Below, one piece after another: positions 17,694-27,900 of a stretch of DNA of 64,000 nt. Origin of the DNA: Autumnicola tepida. Lineage in GTDB: Bacteria; Bacteroidota; Bacteroidia; Flavobacteriales; Flavobacteriaceae. The notes beneath the pieces were generated by a model. It did not search any database. It was not told the DNA's origin and saw nothing but the letters and a program-made list of their open reading frames with translations. Positions within the stretch are counted from its first letter, which is position 1, and each line of letters opens with the position of its first letter. The translations under genes and the position numbers were made by a program. The stretch lies in the NCBI RefSeq assembly GCF_031846485.1, contig NZ_JAVRHQ010000015.1, positions 42,475-106,474 of the forward strand, in the 5' to 3' direction.

Positions 17694-18983
17694 CTAGTCG
17701 GCCGGTTTAATTTTCACCTCCACCAGTTCAATTTTCGTATTGGAAACTTCCAGGATGCGGAATTCAAAATTCTCTATTTGCAGGACCTCGCCCTGCTGCG
17801 GAATTTCTTCGGTATGATGCACAATAAAACCTCCCAGGGTTTCGTAGTTTTCCCCTTCTGGAATTTCGAGTTTATAGGTTTCATTTACATAGTCTACTTC
17901 AGTGCGAGCTGAAAATTTATAATGATTCTCCCCAAGTTTTTCTTCAATAAGAATGGCAGAATCGTGTTCATCTTCAATTTCGCCAAATAGCTCTTCCACA
18001 ATATCCTCCACCGTCATCATACCGCTGGTGCCCCCATATTCATCTATAACCACAGCGATACTTTTCCGCTTTTTAATAAGGATATTCAGCACATCTTTAA
18101 CCCACATGGTTTCGGGCACGAATATTACCGGCAATAAAATTGATTTTATAGAGGATGGCTTTTTAAAAAGTTCAAAAGAGTGTACATAACCAATAATATC
18201 GTCTATGGTCTCGTTATAAACCAGAATTTTGGAAAGTCCCGTTTCGGTAAATTTGTTAATTAAATCCCGCGGATCTTCTTTCTGGTCCACACCAATGATT
18301 TCTGTACGCGGAATCATGACTTCCCGGGCTTTTATATCTGAAAATTCGAGCGCATTCTGAAAAATCTGAATTTCGGAATCTACTTCTTCATCTTCCTCCA
18401 CGGTTTCCATCTGTTCACTTATAAAATTTCCCAGTTCCACTTTACTGAAAGCAAGCTGCACCTCATCCCCTTCAGTCTTAAAAAACCTTTTCAGCACAAG
18501 ATCCGAAACCCAGATCACAAATGAAGAAATAAAGCTGAACAACACATAGAAGAAATAAGCCGGCACTGCAAAAAACTTCAGCATATTATTGGCGTAAATC
18601 TGAAAAAATACTTTGGGAAGAAATTCTGCCGTAACCAAAATTATTAAGGTAGAAATTATGGTTTGGGTGAGAAGGCTTAGATCTACGATAAGATAATTAA
18701 GGAAACTGTCGTCTGCCGTTTGTATCCCGCTTAGCCATTCCATGAGCAAATCCCCCATAAAAAAACTGTAAATCACCAGCGCAATGTTATTGCCCACCAG
18801 CATGGTGGCGATAAACTTGGACGGTTTTTTTGTAAGGCGCTTTAAGACTTTTGCCAAAAAATCATTCTGCCGCTTCTCAATTTCAATAAAAATCTTGTTG
18901 GAAGAAACATAGGCGATTTCCATTCCCGAGAAAAAAGCAGAAAGCAACAGAGAAAGAACAATAATCAAGATTTCTACATCCAT
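17694..18983 (-). CDS. CNNM/CBS-domain membrane protein (hemolysin C/CorC family)
   Basis: Inner-membrane protein of 429 aa with an N-terminal CNNM (DUF21) domain of about four membrane segments, a pair of CBS domains (from VMIPRTEIIG to VIDEYGGTSGMMTVEDIVEEL, residues about 205-335) and a C-terminal CorC_HlyC domain (LGGFIVHHTEEIPQQGE). Such proteins are linked to Mg2+/Co2+ export. GldE of gliding bacteria belongs to the same family, but the usual gldD neighbour is absent here, so I do not assign that name. Confidence 0.87.
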   Translation of the reverse strand: MDVEILIIVLSLLLSAFFSGMEIAYVSSNKIFIEIEKRQNDFLAKVLKRLTKKPSKFIATMLVGNNIALVIYSFFMGDLLMEWLSGIQTADDSFLNYLIVDLSLLTQTIISTLIILVTAEFLPKVFFQIYANNMLKFFAVPAYFFYVLFSFISSFVIWVSDLVLKRFFKTEGDEVQLAFSKVELGNFISEQMETVEEDEEVDSEIQIFQNALEFSDIKAREVMIPRTEIIGVDQKEDPRDLINKFTETGLSKILVYNETIDDIIGYVHSFELFKKPSSIKSILLPVIFVPETMWVKDVLNILIKKRKSIAVVIDEYGGTSGMMTVEDIVEELFGEIEDEHDSAILIEEKLGENHYKFSARTEVDYVNETYKLEIPEGENYETLGGFIVHHTEEIPQQGEVLQIENFEFRILEVSNTKIELVEVKIKPAD

Positions 18984-18988
18984 AGGAA

Positions 18989-19201
18989 TTATTCTTCGTT
19001 GCGGTCCTTATACTTCTGCCGGAAACGTCTTTTAAAAAAGAACATGAAAATTGAGATACCTACAAAAAAGAGAAATACATAGGCGCGGCTGCGCTCGGTA
19101 TTCCAGATTCTTATAGCTTCAAAAATAAAGAAAGCCGCGAATACCAGATAGGCATATTCAAAAAACTTGAAATATTTACTCATCCTCTTCTTCTGTTTCA
19201 T
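18989..19201 (-). CDS. Small two-helix membrane protein
   Basis: A 70-residue protein with two hydrophobic helices (about residues 13-27 and 39-52) and a basic C-terminus (FFKRRFRQKYKD). It overlaps the end of lptC by 26 bp and is followed 5 bp later by the CNNM gene, so it is part of the same leftward operon. No function is recognised. Confidence 0.7.
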   Translation of the reverse strand: MKQKKRMSKYFKFFEYAYLVFAAFFIFEAIRIWNTERSRAYVFLFFVGISIFMFFFKRRFRQKYKDRNEE

Positions 19202-19751
19202 CTAAAATTTGCACCCCAATATTTGTCCTTGACCGGAAATTACCGAAATTCTGGTTAGAATCAAAACCCTGTCCCTGGTTCACCCCGCCGTCAGGAAATT
19301 TTATTGTATTGGGCCTGTCGGTAAAAACCCAGCTTTTATTCTGGTCCCAGTAAAGCTGACTGGCTTCCAGCTGGGTGCTGTCACTGGTTACAATTACCAC
19401 ATTTCCCCTTAAATCTATCAAGCCTGTTTCGTCGTAGATAATCCCGTAATCTGAAGTGATGGTGTTTTTTTCATTATTCTCATCAAAGAACTCCACCTCC
19501 AAACCATCAGGAAATTCCCTGAACGGAAAATTCTTATTGGTATAGTCATACATTTGGGGACTACGCAGGATTGCCACCAGCCTGCCGGAATCGGTGAATT
19601 TAAGGTTTAGCCCTTCGGCAACAGCCTGGGGAGAATCTCCCTGCAGGTCCATTTCCCTTACCTCGTTTAAATTACCCTGGCATGAAAAAAGCATTGTCAC
19701 GCCTATAAGCGTGACAATGCCAGAAATTATGTGGTTATATTTTAATCTCAT
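19176..19751 (-). CDS. lptC: LPS export protein LptC
   Basis: Single-pass periplasmic component of the Lpt bridge that passes lipopolysaccharide from the LptBFG transporter to LptA. The start at 19751 (MRLKYNHIISG) gives a hydrophobic leader ending in TMLFSCQG, so it may be lipid-anchored. The beta-jelly-roll pattern includes FTDSGRLVAILRSPQMYDY and GLIDLRGNVVIVTSDST, typical of DUF1239/LptC. It begins 2 bp after the TPR gene ends. The C-terminal tail is acidic and low in complexity. Confidence 0.85.
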   Translation of the reverse strand: MRLKYNHIISGIVTLIGVTMLFSCQGNLNEVREMDLQGDSPQAVAEGLNLKFTDSGRLVAILRSPQMYDYTNKNFPFREFPDGLEVEFFDENNEKNTITSDYGIIYDETGLIDLRGNVVIVTSDSTQLEASQLYWDQNKSWVFTDRPNTIKFPDGGVNQGQGFDSNQNFGNFRSRTNIGVQILDETEEEDE

Positions 19752-19752
19752 A

Positions 19753-21129
19753 TTACATTTGAGGGATACGAACAGTCTCACCAATCCAACATCCTATAGA
19801 GATGGCTTCCCCTGCACTTCTACCTGATTGGAATACATCAGATTTTTGTGGAGCCCTGCCACGGTAACTTGCAGCAGCCTGGTTAGCATTGCTGGCGATA
19901 GAAGGATCTACCCGTGCTGCCCTGGATGCATAGTCTGCAGCCAGCCAGTAAACAGCTCTCTTAGTAAACGCATCGTCCCCACAGTTGTTCGCGCTCTGAG
20001 CGATCATATTAGCTATCTGAAGGTAAGCTGTACCCATAGAAGGCTTGGCATCTAAAGCTTTTCTGTAGAAATTTCTTGCCTGGCCAAAGCTGCCTCTTTC
20101 TTTATAGTTACTTGCTATTCTATAGTAGATCTTAGCTTTATCACTTGGGTTTTCTTCAAGCTCAGCAGCTTCATTGTAGTAATCCAAAGCTTTTGCCCTG
20201 TCACCATCAGCTTCAGCTAACTGACCCAAAGAGTAAGCAGAACTTGCAGAAGGCTGCAACTGGTGCAATGCTTCAGAAACCTGGAAGAACAACGGGTCTT
20301 CAGTACAATCTTTAGCTGAAAGCCTTGCGTTCGCGTTCTGTAACCAGTCTACATCGGTTTTCTTCTCTTCAAAATCTTTCTTGTAAAGAGGAATCAAATT
20401 ATCACAATCTGCCCTTGCACCTAATTTGGCGTTCAATGCATTTTTCACGGCATTATAGTTCCCAAGGTTAATCTCGGCATACTTGATTTTTGTTTCTTCT
20501 TTTGAAGTAAGGTCCTCCCCTGCTTCCTGCTTCTCTAAAAGAGGAGCAAGCTCTTCTGCCGCGTCATTTTCTTCCTCTTCAATTTTAGCCATTACCCTGT
20601 CGTAAATGTCAAACACATCCTGAAGTTCTCTCTCCCCGGCGTCCTGCATTTCCACCATCAGGTCAAAATAAGCATAAAGGCCTTTTGCACTGGTAAAGTT
20701 TTCGCGATCTTCAGTAAAAGCTTTGTCAAAAGCATTATAAAGTTCTTCTTTTGAACCCAGTTTATTATCGTATTTAAGCTGGGCTATATCACCATAGACT
20801 TTACCTTTACTGGTCTTTTCAGGGTAAAGTTCCAGGCGCTTTTCCCAAACAGAAACCAGTTCATTTATATATTGATTCTTTTGCGCGTCTGCAGACGCTT
20901 TTTTGATTTTATCTTCAAGCACTCTCTCCAGGTACTGGTATGTTGCAAGGCTATACTCCGGGCATTGCTCCATAACATTTTTAAGAGGCTCATATGCCGC
21001 ATCGTAATTCTTTGCTTTTGCATCGTCATAAGCCAAAGCTGCCATAGTAGGACAATCGTTAGATTGTGCACTTAAAGCACCCGACCCCAATAATGCACCG
21101 GTTATTAATGCTATAAATCTCGCTTTCAT
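19753..21129 (-). CDS. Secreted TPR-repeat protein
   Basis: Periplasmic protein of 458 aa with a signal peptide (MKARFIALITGALLGSGALSA) and TPR-like helices. The clearest repeats are near YSLGQLAEADGDRAKALDYYNEA and YRIASNYKERGSFGQARNFY. It starts at 21129; the ATG at 21183 would overlap the upstream gene and bury the signal peptide. It lies directly before lptC and after a conserved outer-membrane protein. A scaffold role in envelope biogenesis is inferred from that context only. Confidence 0.83.
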   Translation of the reverse strand: MKARFIALITGALLGSGALSAQSNDCPTMAALAYDDAKAKNYDAAYEPLKNVMEQCPEYSLATYQYLERVLEDKIKKASADAQKNQYINELVSVWEKRLELYPEKTSKGKVYGDIAQLKYDNKLGSKEELYNAFDKAFTEDRENFTSAKGLYAYFDLMVEMQDAGERELQDVFDIYDRVMAKIEEEENDAAEELAPLLEKQEAGEDLTSKEETKIKYAEINLGNYNAVKNALNAKLGARADCDNLIPLYKKDFEEKKTDVDWLQNANARLSAKDCTEDPLFFQVSEALHQLQPSASSAYSLGQLAEADGDRAKALDYYNEAAELEENPSDKAKIYYRIASNYKERGSFGQARNFYRKALDAKPSMGTAYLQIANMIAQSANNCGDDAFTKRAVYWLAADYASRAARVDPSIASNANQAAASYRGRAPQKSDVFQSGRSAGEAISIGCWIGETVRIPQM

Positions 21130-21148
21130 TTTTACTTGTTTATATTGG

Positions 21149-22387
21149 TTAATTAAATCTTCTTCTTTCGAACCACTTATCATTTAAAGACAACCCTATC
21201 GAAATCTTAAAATAATCCTCCTGTATTAATCCCGAAGATGTTGTACCGCGCTGTCCATACTCAACTCCTAGGTTTAAATTGGAGAATTGTGCTCCTACAG
21301 GTATGCCCACTCCAAAAGATATGCCAAACTCATCTATGCCTTCCCCGTTGAGGTTTAAGCCTGTTTCCTCATATCTTAAACCGCCACGGTAAACTATCCT
21401 GCTAAAATAACTCGTAAAAGAATTATACCGCGGAATAAAATAACCTCCTAACCTATATTGAGCCGCATCGGTATATACTGCATCGTCTGTAACCGAATTG
21501 AACAGGAAAGAACTTCTGCCAATCCCATTATATTCTGCACCAACAAACCACTTTCTTGGCTTTCCTATTCCCGCTCCAATAGTATATTGTTCAGGAAGAG
21601 AAAAGTTGGTATCTTCAACATCAAGTTCCCGGGACTCCACAATTGCCTCCCCACTGGAAATAAAAGCAACAGAGGAAAGCTCCCTGAAATTCTCAGAGGT
21701 CAGCTCCACTTCAGGAGCATAAGTTCCCGCTACATGAAGCTGTAAATCATCAGATAGCATCGCCTGGTAATCCAGACCAAAGTTAAAGCTAAATCCCAGA
21801 ATATCCGAACGGCTTATGTCCCTAGTTCCAAATTGAATTCCTTCACGACTTACCGTTCTTCGGTTCTGGAAATTTCCGAAGTTATAATTGGCATCCACCC
21901 CAATGCTGAAGTTCTTATTAATTTCGTAACCTGCGGAAAGAAAAACCTTATTCATCCCGCCACGCCCATTTAGCCTGCTGGCAACATCTTCATTAATATC
22001 AAGAATGCGATAACCCACCGCGGTGTAAGGCACCAGCCCAAGCCCAAAACCGAGCTTGTTACTCACTGGAATACCCAAACCTAAATAATCCAGGGAGGAT
22101 ATTTTGGCGTTATCCTGCTCATCATCTGTCTGTAGTTTTGTTCGCTGATGGCTCGCTCCAAGGGAATATGTAGTAAGCCGCAACCTGCCGTAAGAAGCCG
22201 GATTTCGAAGGTTCAAATGGATACTGTCTGAAAAAATACTCAATCCCCCCATAGACCTGTTTTCCACAGTCCCCTTAAAATTGGTAAGTCCTATGCCGTA
22301 GTATGAATATGGAGAAGAGATGTTTTCCTGTGCAGCCGCCAAGGCGGAAGAAAGAATAGCGACGATTACTATAAATCGTTTGATCAT
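21149..22387 (-). CDS. Outer-membrane beta-barrel protein (FadL/OmpP1-like)
   Basis: Predicted barrel of 412 aa with a cleavable signal (MIKRFIVIVAILSSALAAA). The N-terminal region SSPYSYYGIGLTNFKGTVENRSMGG is typical of Bacteroidota proteins related to OmpP1/FadL. Alternating hydrophobic strands continue to the end, where FKISIGLSLNDKWFERRRF lacks a classical terminal Phe strand. It overlaps coaX by 4 bp and leads into the TPR and lptC genes. Substrate is unknown. Confidence 0.75.
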   Translation of the reverse strand: MIKRFIVIVAILSSALAAAQENISSPYSYYGIGLTNFKGTVENRSMGGLSIFSDSIHLNLRNPASYGRLRLTTYSLGASHQRTKLQTDDEQDNAKISSLDYLGLGIPVSNKLGFGLGLVPYTAVGYRILDINEDVASRLNGRGGMNKVFLSAGYEINKNFSIGVDANYNFGNFQNRRTVSREGIQFGTRDISRSDILGFSFNFGLDYQAMLSDDLQLHVAGTYAPEVELTSENFRELSSVAFISSGEAIVESRELDVEDTNFSLPEQYTIGAGIGKPRKWFVGAEYNGIGRSSFLFNSVTDDAVYTDAAQYRLGGYFIPRYNSFTSYFSRIVYRGGLRYEETGLNLNGEGIDEFGISFGVGIPVGAQFSNLNLGVEYGQRGTTSSGLIQEDYFKISIGLSLNDKWFERRRFN

Positions 22388-23115
22388 TGAGTTCTATTAA
22401 ATTCTAAAATGTAGTTTAGTCCTTCCAAGAGAAAATTTGAGTTCGCAAATATGCCATTTTTTAACCGCATAGACAAAAATTGCTCATCCCCACCCGTAAA
22501 AATAACTGTTAAATCTTCATATTTTGATCTGTAGGCATTTATGGTGCCGTCAATCTCATCAAGCATTCCGTTCACCACGCCGGAGAGAATGCTGCTTTTT
22601 GTAGAATCTCCAATCAATTTTACATCTTCCTCTGTAGTTAATAACGGCAAATTGGCGGTAAACTTGTGCAGTGCCTTAAATCTCATTTCCAAACCGGGTG
22701 AAATGGAGCCGCCAAGATATTCTTCCTTTGCATTTTTAAAATCATAGGTAATGCATGTTCCGGCATCGATCACCAGGACGTTTTTCTGCGGAAAAGCGGC
22801 AACAGCAGCTGCCGCTAAAGCAATCCTATCCTTTCCCAGGGTGAGCGGCGTGGCATAACAATTTCTAAAAGGAAGGGCAAGATCTGGCGAAAGCTGAAGA
22901 AAATAAAGGCCCTTCTGAAGCAGATTTACTTCATTTTTCACATCTTTAACCACACTGGAAAGTATGGCAGCCCCTGTTTGAGGATATTTTTTCTTTATTT
23001 CTGAAATTTTTTCTGAAAAATCCTTCAGCGAAAAAGAAGTTTTCTCCAGGAGTTCAGCATCCTGGAAAACAGCTACTTTCACTGAAGTATTCCCAATATC
23101 TACTACTAAATTCAT
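22384..23115 (-). CDS. coaX: Type III pantothenate kinase
   Basis: Phosphorylates pantothenate in the first step of coenzyme A synthesis. The ASKHA fold is evident from the N-terminal phosphate loop DIGNTSVKVAVF, the segment VIDAGTCITYDF and VIFTGGDEQFL near the C-terminus. The length of 243 aa is normal for type III enzymes. It is the first gene of the leftward run that ends with ppiD and lies just upstream of the divergent tRNA-Phe gene. Confidence 0.93.
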   Translation of the reverse strand: MNLVVDIGNTSVKVAVFQDAELLEKTSFSLKDFSEKISEIKKKYPQTGAAILSSVVKDVKNEVNLLQKGLYFLQLSPDLALPFRNCYATPLTLGKDRIALAAAAVAAFPQKNVLVIDAGTCITYDFKNAKEEYLGGSISPGLEMRFKALHKFTANLPLLTTEEDVKLIGDSTKSSILSGVVNGMLDEIDGTINAYRSKYEDLTVIFTGGDEQFLSMRLKNGIFANSNFLLEGLNYILEFNRTQ

Positions 23116-23167
23116 GCTTTAGAAACTGAAGCCGCTAAAATACAAAAGCATTTTTTTAAAATTTATT

Positions 23168-23198
23168 TTGCCAGTTACTAAAAATGAAATTATATTTG
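23168..23198 (+). promoter_or_regulatory. Promoter of tRNA-Phe
   Basis: TTG at 23168-23170 and TATATTTG at 23191-23198 are separated by 20 bp, a good match to the flavobacterial -33/-7 consensus. The mature tRNA begins 21 bp further on. Confidence 0.75.
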
Positions 23199-23219
23199 CC
23201 ACCGCTTACAAAAGCAACT

Positions 23220-23295
23220 GGTGCCTTAGCTCAGTTGGTAGAGCAAAGGACTGAAAATCCTTGTGTCCCTGGTTCGATTCCTGGAGGCACCACCA
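23220..23295 (+). tRNA. tRNA-Phe (GAA)
   Basis: Complete cloverleaf of 76 nt. The acceptor pairs GGTGCCT with AGGCACC, the D arm is GCTCAGTTGGTAGAGC, the anticodon loop CTGAAAA gives GAA and the T arm contains GGTTCGATTCC. CCA is encoded at 23293-23295. The final A lies just outside the 45-bp repeat, so the CCA end is completed by element DNA: at the far end the same segment continues with CCT. The gene is the integration target of the element that follows. Confidence 0.97.
23250..23294. repeat. attL: 45-bp core shared with attR
   Basis: This segment covers the anticodon loop to the 3' end of tRNA-Phe and is repeated without mismatch at 51988-52032. The crossover must lie within it. The left copy keeps the tRNA intact. 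Confidence 0.95.
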
Positions 23296-23309
23296 TAAAA
23301 AGAAAGCTT

Positions 23310-23342
23310 GAAACCCCTTTAAACAAAGGGGTTTCTTTGTTT
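23310..23342 (+). terminator. Terminator after tRNA-Phe
   Basis: The inverted repeat GAAACCCCTTT/AAAGGGGTTTC with a 4-base loop is followed by TTTGTTTTT. It lies in element DNA and replaces the original tRNA terminator, which is now beyond attR. Confidence 0.8.
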
Positions 23343-23362
23343 TTGGCTAATACTGTTTTGCG

Positions 23363-24658
23363 ATGAAAAAAGAACGGTATTTCAAAATCGAGCCAACAAG
23401 CGAGCCAACTTACATTAAGATAACTTTGGACAAACCTCAGTATTCACAGCCTAAACTTTACATTCCCACGGAAGAAAAAAACGGGAAAAAGGTCCCGACT
23501 GTAAAGCCGGGTAATAGGTGGTATGTATGGTTTTTGTGGAGAAACCCGGAAACGGACAACCTGGACATAAAAATTAAACGGTATAAGGAAATTAACCGGG
23601 CAAAAACCGTAAAGGAAAGGAAGGCTATAGGTGCAGCACTTATAAGAGCTACCGAAATAATGCTGGAAAGAGGCTGGAACCCTCTCAACAAAAAAGTAGA
23701 GAAAAAGGCGAAATCTAAAGTTATGACTTTGGAGAAAGCTATGGACTACGCCCTCCAGCTGCGATCTGTCAATAAAAAAGAAAGTACGGTTGCCGATTAT
23801 ACCGTACGCTTGGAATTTTTTAAATCCTGGGCAAAGAAAAAAGGATATTTGGGTTTGCCGGTACCAAAATTCGACCTGGAAAAATTCTATGAATATTATG
23901 ATTATTTGCTCCTGGAATATAAAACCGACAAAAATAAGCCTCTTAGCAATGCTTCCATAGAAAATCATAAGCGGTTACTTTCTTCTTTATTTACCCAGCT
24001 GAAAAATAAGCGGATTATTGAACACAATTTTGTGAAGGATATTCCCAAACTGGAAATAGATCCGCAGCAAAACACTCCTTTCACCAATAAGGAAATTAAA
24101 CGTATTAGAGAATATTTACAGGAGAATGATCCTTACCTGCTGAAATTCATTCCATTTATAACATCATGCCTTTTGAGGCCGCGGGAAATATTGCGACTAC
24201 AAATAAAGGATCTTAATGTAATTGATTTTGTGCTGAAAGTAGAAACAAAAACAGAGATCCTGGCAACGGTAAAAATTACGGAAAAAATTAAGCCGGTAAT
24301 TGAAAGTATGCAACTGGAGAAATTCCCCCTGGATTATTATGTTTTCACTCCTGAAGGCCGGCCGGGGGAATGGAACAGCAAATTAAACAGCAAAGTAGGT
24401 TATATGGGAAAACGCTTTGCCAAGGTAAAAGAAGCTTTGGGCTTTGGTGAAGAATACGGCCTCTACAGCTTCAGGCATTCCAGTATTGGGAATATCCAGG
24501 AGAACCTTCAAAAGATGGGCTATTCTGAAACCGAAATCGTTCATAAAATTATGCCCATCACCCGGCATAAAACAGAAAAAGCAGTCCGTACTTATCTACG
24601 GAACCTGAAAAAATACACTCCACAGGATCACAGCGAACTTACAACTTTGGAAATCTGA
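23363..24658 (+). CDS. int: Tyrosine-type site-specific integrase
   Basis: Recombinase of 431 aa that integrates and excises the element at tRNA-Phe. A SAM-like core-binding region (about residues 120-230) precedes the catalytic domain. There Arg272 lies in LLRPREILRL, the second Arg near 371 in YSFRHSSIG, a His in ITRHKT and the nucleophile Tyr near 411 in VRTYLR. The first position of the HxxR box is Tyr instead of His, a tolerated change. The position next to attL and the orientation away from the tRNA are classic. No excisionase gene is recognised nearby. Confidence 0.93.
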   Translation: MKKERYFKIEPTSEPTYIKITLDKPQYSQPKLYIPTEEKNGKKVPTVKPGNRWYVWFLWRNPETDNLDIKIKRYKEINRAKTVKERKAIGAALIRATEIMLERGWNPLNKKVEKKAKSKVMTLEKAMDYALQLRSVNKKESTVADYTVRLEFFKSWAKKKGYLGLPVPKFDLEKFYEYYDYLLLEYKTDKNKPLSNASIENHKRLLSSLFTQLKNKRIIEHNFVKDIPKLEIDPQQNTPFTNKEIKRIREYLQENDPYLLKFIPFITSCLLRPREILRLQIKDLNVIDFVLKVETKTEILATVKITEKIKPVIESMQLEKFPLDYYVFTPEGRPGEWNSKLNSKVGYMGKRFAKVKEALGFGEEYGLYSFRHSSIGNIQENLQKMGYSETEIVHKIMPITRHKTEKAVRTYLRNLKKYTPQDHSELTTLEI

Positions 24659-24664
24659 TCATCC

Positions 24665-24856
24665 AGCGCCATTTCCAACGCTACTCCAGTAACGTCATTT
24701 CTGGCGTTATTTTACCGGAAGGTAACGCCAAATTTGGCGTTGTGTCCGGATAAAGCTGATATCGCAACGCCGGTTTTGACGCTCCTGGCCACCTCACAAT
24801 ATCCTAACGCCATTTTTGACAATGCGGTACCAGGCAGCAACGCCGGTTTTGGCGTT
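24665..24856. repeat. Cluster A of an 18-bp palindromic repeat (six copies)
   Basis: Six versions of an 18-bp dyad at 24665, 24691, 24724, 24766, 24806 and 24839. The copy AACGCCAAATTTGGCGTT at 24724 is a perfect palindrome and AACGCCGGTTTTGGCGTT at 24839 is nearly so. They fill the gap between the convergent integrase and polyvalent-protein genes. Related clusters occur at 30500 and 42063 within the element. None is followed by a T run, so they are not ordinary terminators. Confidence 0.8.
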
Positions 24857-24870
24857 ACAGGATCTACAAC

Positions 24871-24905
24871 AAAAAAGCCCCGGAATACCAGGGCTTTTCT
24901 TTTTA
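24871..24905. terminator. Bidirectional terminator between int and the late block
   Basis: AAAAGCCC and GGGCTTTT pair around a 10-base loop, with A and T runs on either side. It can end both the integrase transcript and the long leftward late transcript. Confidence 0.8.
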
Positions 24906-27900
24906 ATCAATCGGGGTAATTATCAACCCGCCGGGATCAAATTCCGGCGTTCTACTATTTGTTGATGGCTCTTCTACTTCTTCAAATTCCACATCTGAAA
25001 CATCTGTAGTGGCTTCAGGATTGTAAACGGTCCCGGAGGCTATGTTATAGCGGATCTGCTCTATAGGCACTTTGGTGTACCGGTTCTTATCAAAGTAGGC
25101 GTAATTGTCTGCAAACTTTGCCTCCTTCACCATCTTAATGATAATATCACCGTCAAATACTACTTCAGCACCGCCTTTGGTTCTTCCGTCCGTGGTTTGC
25201 TGGAAAATGATCACAAATACTTTCCCGTCAAACTTTTTCCGTAGATCTTCATCCAGACGAATGTTCCCGATCATGCGGAGAAGCTTTTGCCAGCTGTCGA
25301 TGAAAATTATATCATAGTCCTTGATTAAGGAATAGAATTCCTGTTGCGAATCTAAATCCCCTATCATATCGATGTAAGGCTGATTTTCCGGAGAAATATA
25401 TTTGTCGCGCTTATCTGAAGCCAGGGAACTTTCCGGGTGTTCTTCCAAACTGGCGAAAAGGGATCTTAACCGCCCGGAGGCAAAATCATTCATTGCTTTG
25501 TACAGCGTGGTAGTTTTACCGGCTCCCTGCATTCCGTCTAAGGTAATAACTACACTTTCCTTTGGCTTTTTTTCTACTGCCTGGAGAAACTTTCCAAACT
25601 CGCCGGGAACGTTATAAAATTCAGCAGGCTTATCGTCTGGCGCGGCGGCCATGTTTTTAATTTTGGAATTCTTTACCGGTTTTGGTTGTGCCGGTAAAGG
25701 TTTTGGCTCCTGGATTACTGGTTTATTCTCCTTCATTTTTTCTACTTCCTCAAGAAATTCAGATTTAGTCATTATTTGAGGGGTAGAAGGAACAGCTTCA
25801 GGTTCTGCCGGGGCGTTTAGGCCTTTTTTTTTCTTTGCACCAAATAAGCCTAATTGATCTCCAGCTTTAGGCTTGGGATTTTTTTCCAATTGTGAATTTT
25901 TAGCAGCATAACCTTCTAAAAAAGCTTCCCACTCTACCGGCTTTTCAAGTTTATTCCATTCTTCGCGGGCTTTACTCCTTTGACTTGCTGTCAGTTTGTT
26001 ACTTATAGCATCATCTTTTTTTTGATGCTCATTTAAGCGGGATTTGCCAGGGGAAACCTTTTCTTTTTCCGGAGCTTTCTCAGTTTCCTTCTTCACTCCC
26101 AAAAAATCAAATAGATCCTGCCGGTTATATCGATAATAAGTGCTTAGCTGGCGTTGCCAAACTTTGTTTTTTGGTGACCATTTATAGGCCTGTCCGGCTT
26201 TTTTTAGAAAGCTTCTGACTTCCTTTTCAGGTTTATCATCAAAATGGATCTGAATTTTATTAATTCCAGGATTAAATTCAATTTTACCGCCCGGAAATTT
26301 TACTGTTTTACTCTCCTGGCTCTTTAGCCTTTCTTCCTGGGCAATGCGCTCTTTTATCCTTTTGATATTTGCATTGCTGTTGGATAGCATAAAGCCGGGA
26401 AGCTTCTTTTCTCCCAGGAAGGTTTTTTTAATCGTTGCTTCAGAATAACCGAACTTCTGTAGTTCTTCAATTACTCCTTTGTCGCGTTTTTCCTGGCTGT
26501 ACTTCTTTGCCTGGTATTTGCGAAGGATCTTATTAATATCCTTCATTTTTTGATGTTCGGCCTCTAATTTCTCCAGCTTGGCTTTTAGCCTGGTAACAGT
26601 ATCTTCTTTCCCGCTCTTAATAGCCGTACTTTTGAACGGCAGGATATATTTTTCGGCTTTATCTCCATACTCCACTAATTCCGTAAGTCGTTTATAAATG
26701 GTCTGGTTTTTCTTTTCCATTCGCCTCACCGGGAAATTTGCGGGACCGGTAATCATTGTAGACATCAAACCATTTTTACTTTCCAAATGCTTTAGGAATC
26801 GCTTTTTATAGCCATCCTGGAACCTTGGAAAATTATTTTCAAATTCCTCCAGTCTTCCGGTTTTTTCAGCCTTAGCTTTCAGCTGATCATAGGTGTCTTT
26901 AAGAAACTGGAAATAACTGTTCTGCTCAGATTTGGCTCTTTTTTCCGGAGAAAAAGAAGTGCCGCGGTGAGCATTGTAAGCGGTATCATAAGGAATATCT
27001 GAAGGGCTGAACGGGTAATTATTATCTTCTGGCCCTTTTTTAGATCCTTCTTTTGGCCCTTTCTCAGGCTTCGATTCACTTATAAGTGAATTTTGATAAG
27101 CCGGTACGCCTTCTTTGTCGCGATCCAGAATAAAATCTGAAGCGGCCTGCGCTGCACTGGCAGCACGGAAAAAGAAACGGTTATCTTCTTCCATCTGTGC
27201 CACAAGTCGCTTATTCCAGCCTTTTAAATATTTAGCGGAATTATCCAAGGTGCTGAATAAGATCCCGGTTTCAGCACTAAGAAAAACAGCTCCCATTTCG
27301 GCAATTAATTCTTCAAAAGCATTATCTCGTTTGGTTGCTAAGTTTCCTAATGTAATGGCGCTCCTTCCAAGCCTGCTTTTATGCCCGGTAGAATGAACAC
27401 ATTCGTGAAAAAATGTACAATAATAGCTTTGTTCATCTTTAAAGGCTTCAATGGGTGTCATTAGGATTTGGTCGAGCTTAGGATAATAAGCCGGCTGATC
27501 TCCCTTGTACATGATCTTTGGCGGGTTCGGGAATTTTTCAATTACTTTTTCTGCAATTGTAATTCTTTCCTTTTCCGGTTTTTCGGCATTTTCATTTTTC
27601 GGAATAAGGCCCCAGTCTATCCCGGTTACATCTTCAGCATGAAAAACATTATAATATTTCAGGATAGGAATATAAGCTTGTGCAAGCCGTTCAATGGTCC
27701 ATCCCTGGCGTTTCAGGATCTGAAGTTTGTGCTGGTTTTTCTTTATCCAGGCTAAGAACTTCTTTTGGTTATAAGATCCAAAGCTCAGAATTTGCCCATC
27801 AGGCTGCTTTTCTTCATAATGGTAGAGTTGGGTAAAATAAATTACTCTCTTACCTGTGGAACCTTTTTTAAGTTTCCCGCCGTGCTTTTCAATTTGCTTA

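Noticed and set aside
17694..18983. CNNM/CBS protein as gliding protein GldE
   Set aside because: The family fits but the usual gldD neighbourhood is absent, so the name is not supported.
24665..24856. Dyad cluster as a set of transcription terminators
   Set aside because: The dyads lack T runs; a proper terminator lies separately at 24871-24905.
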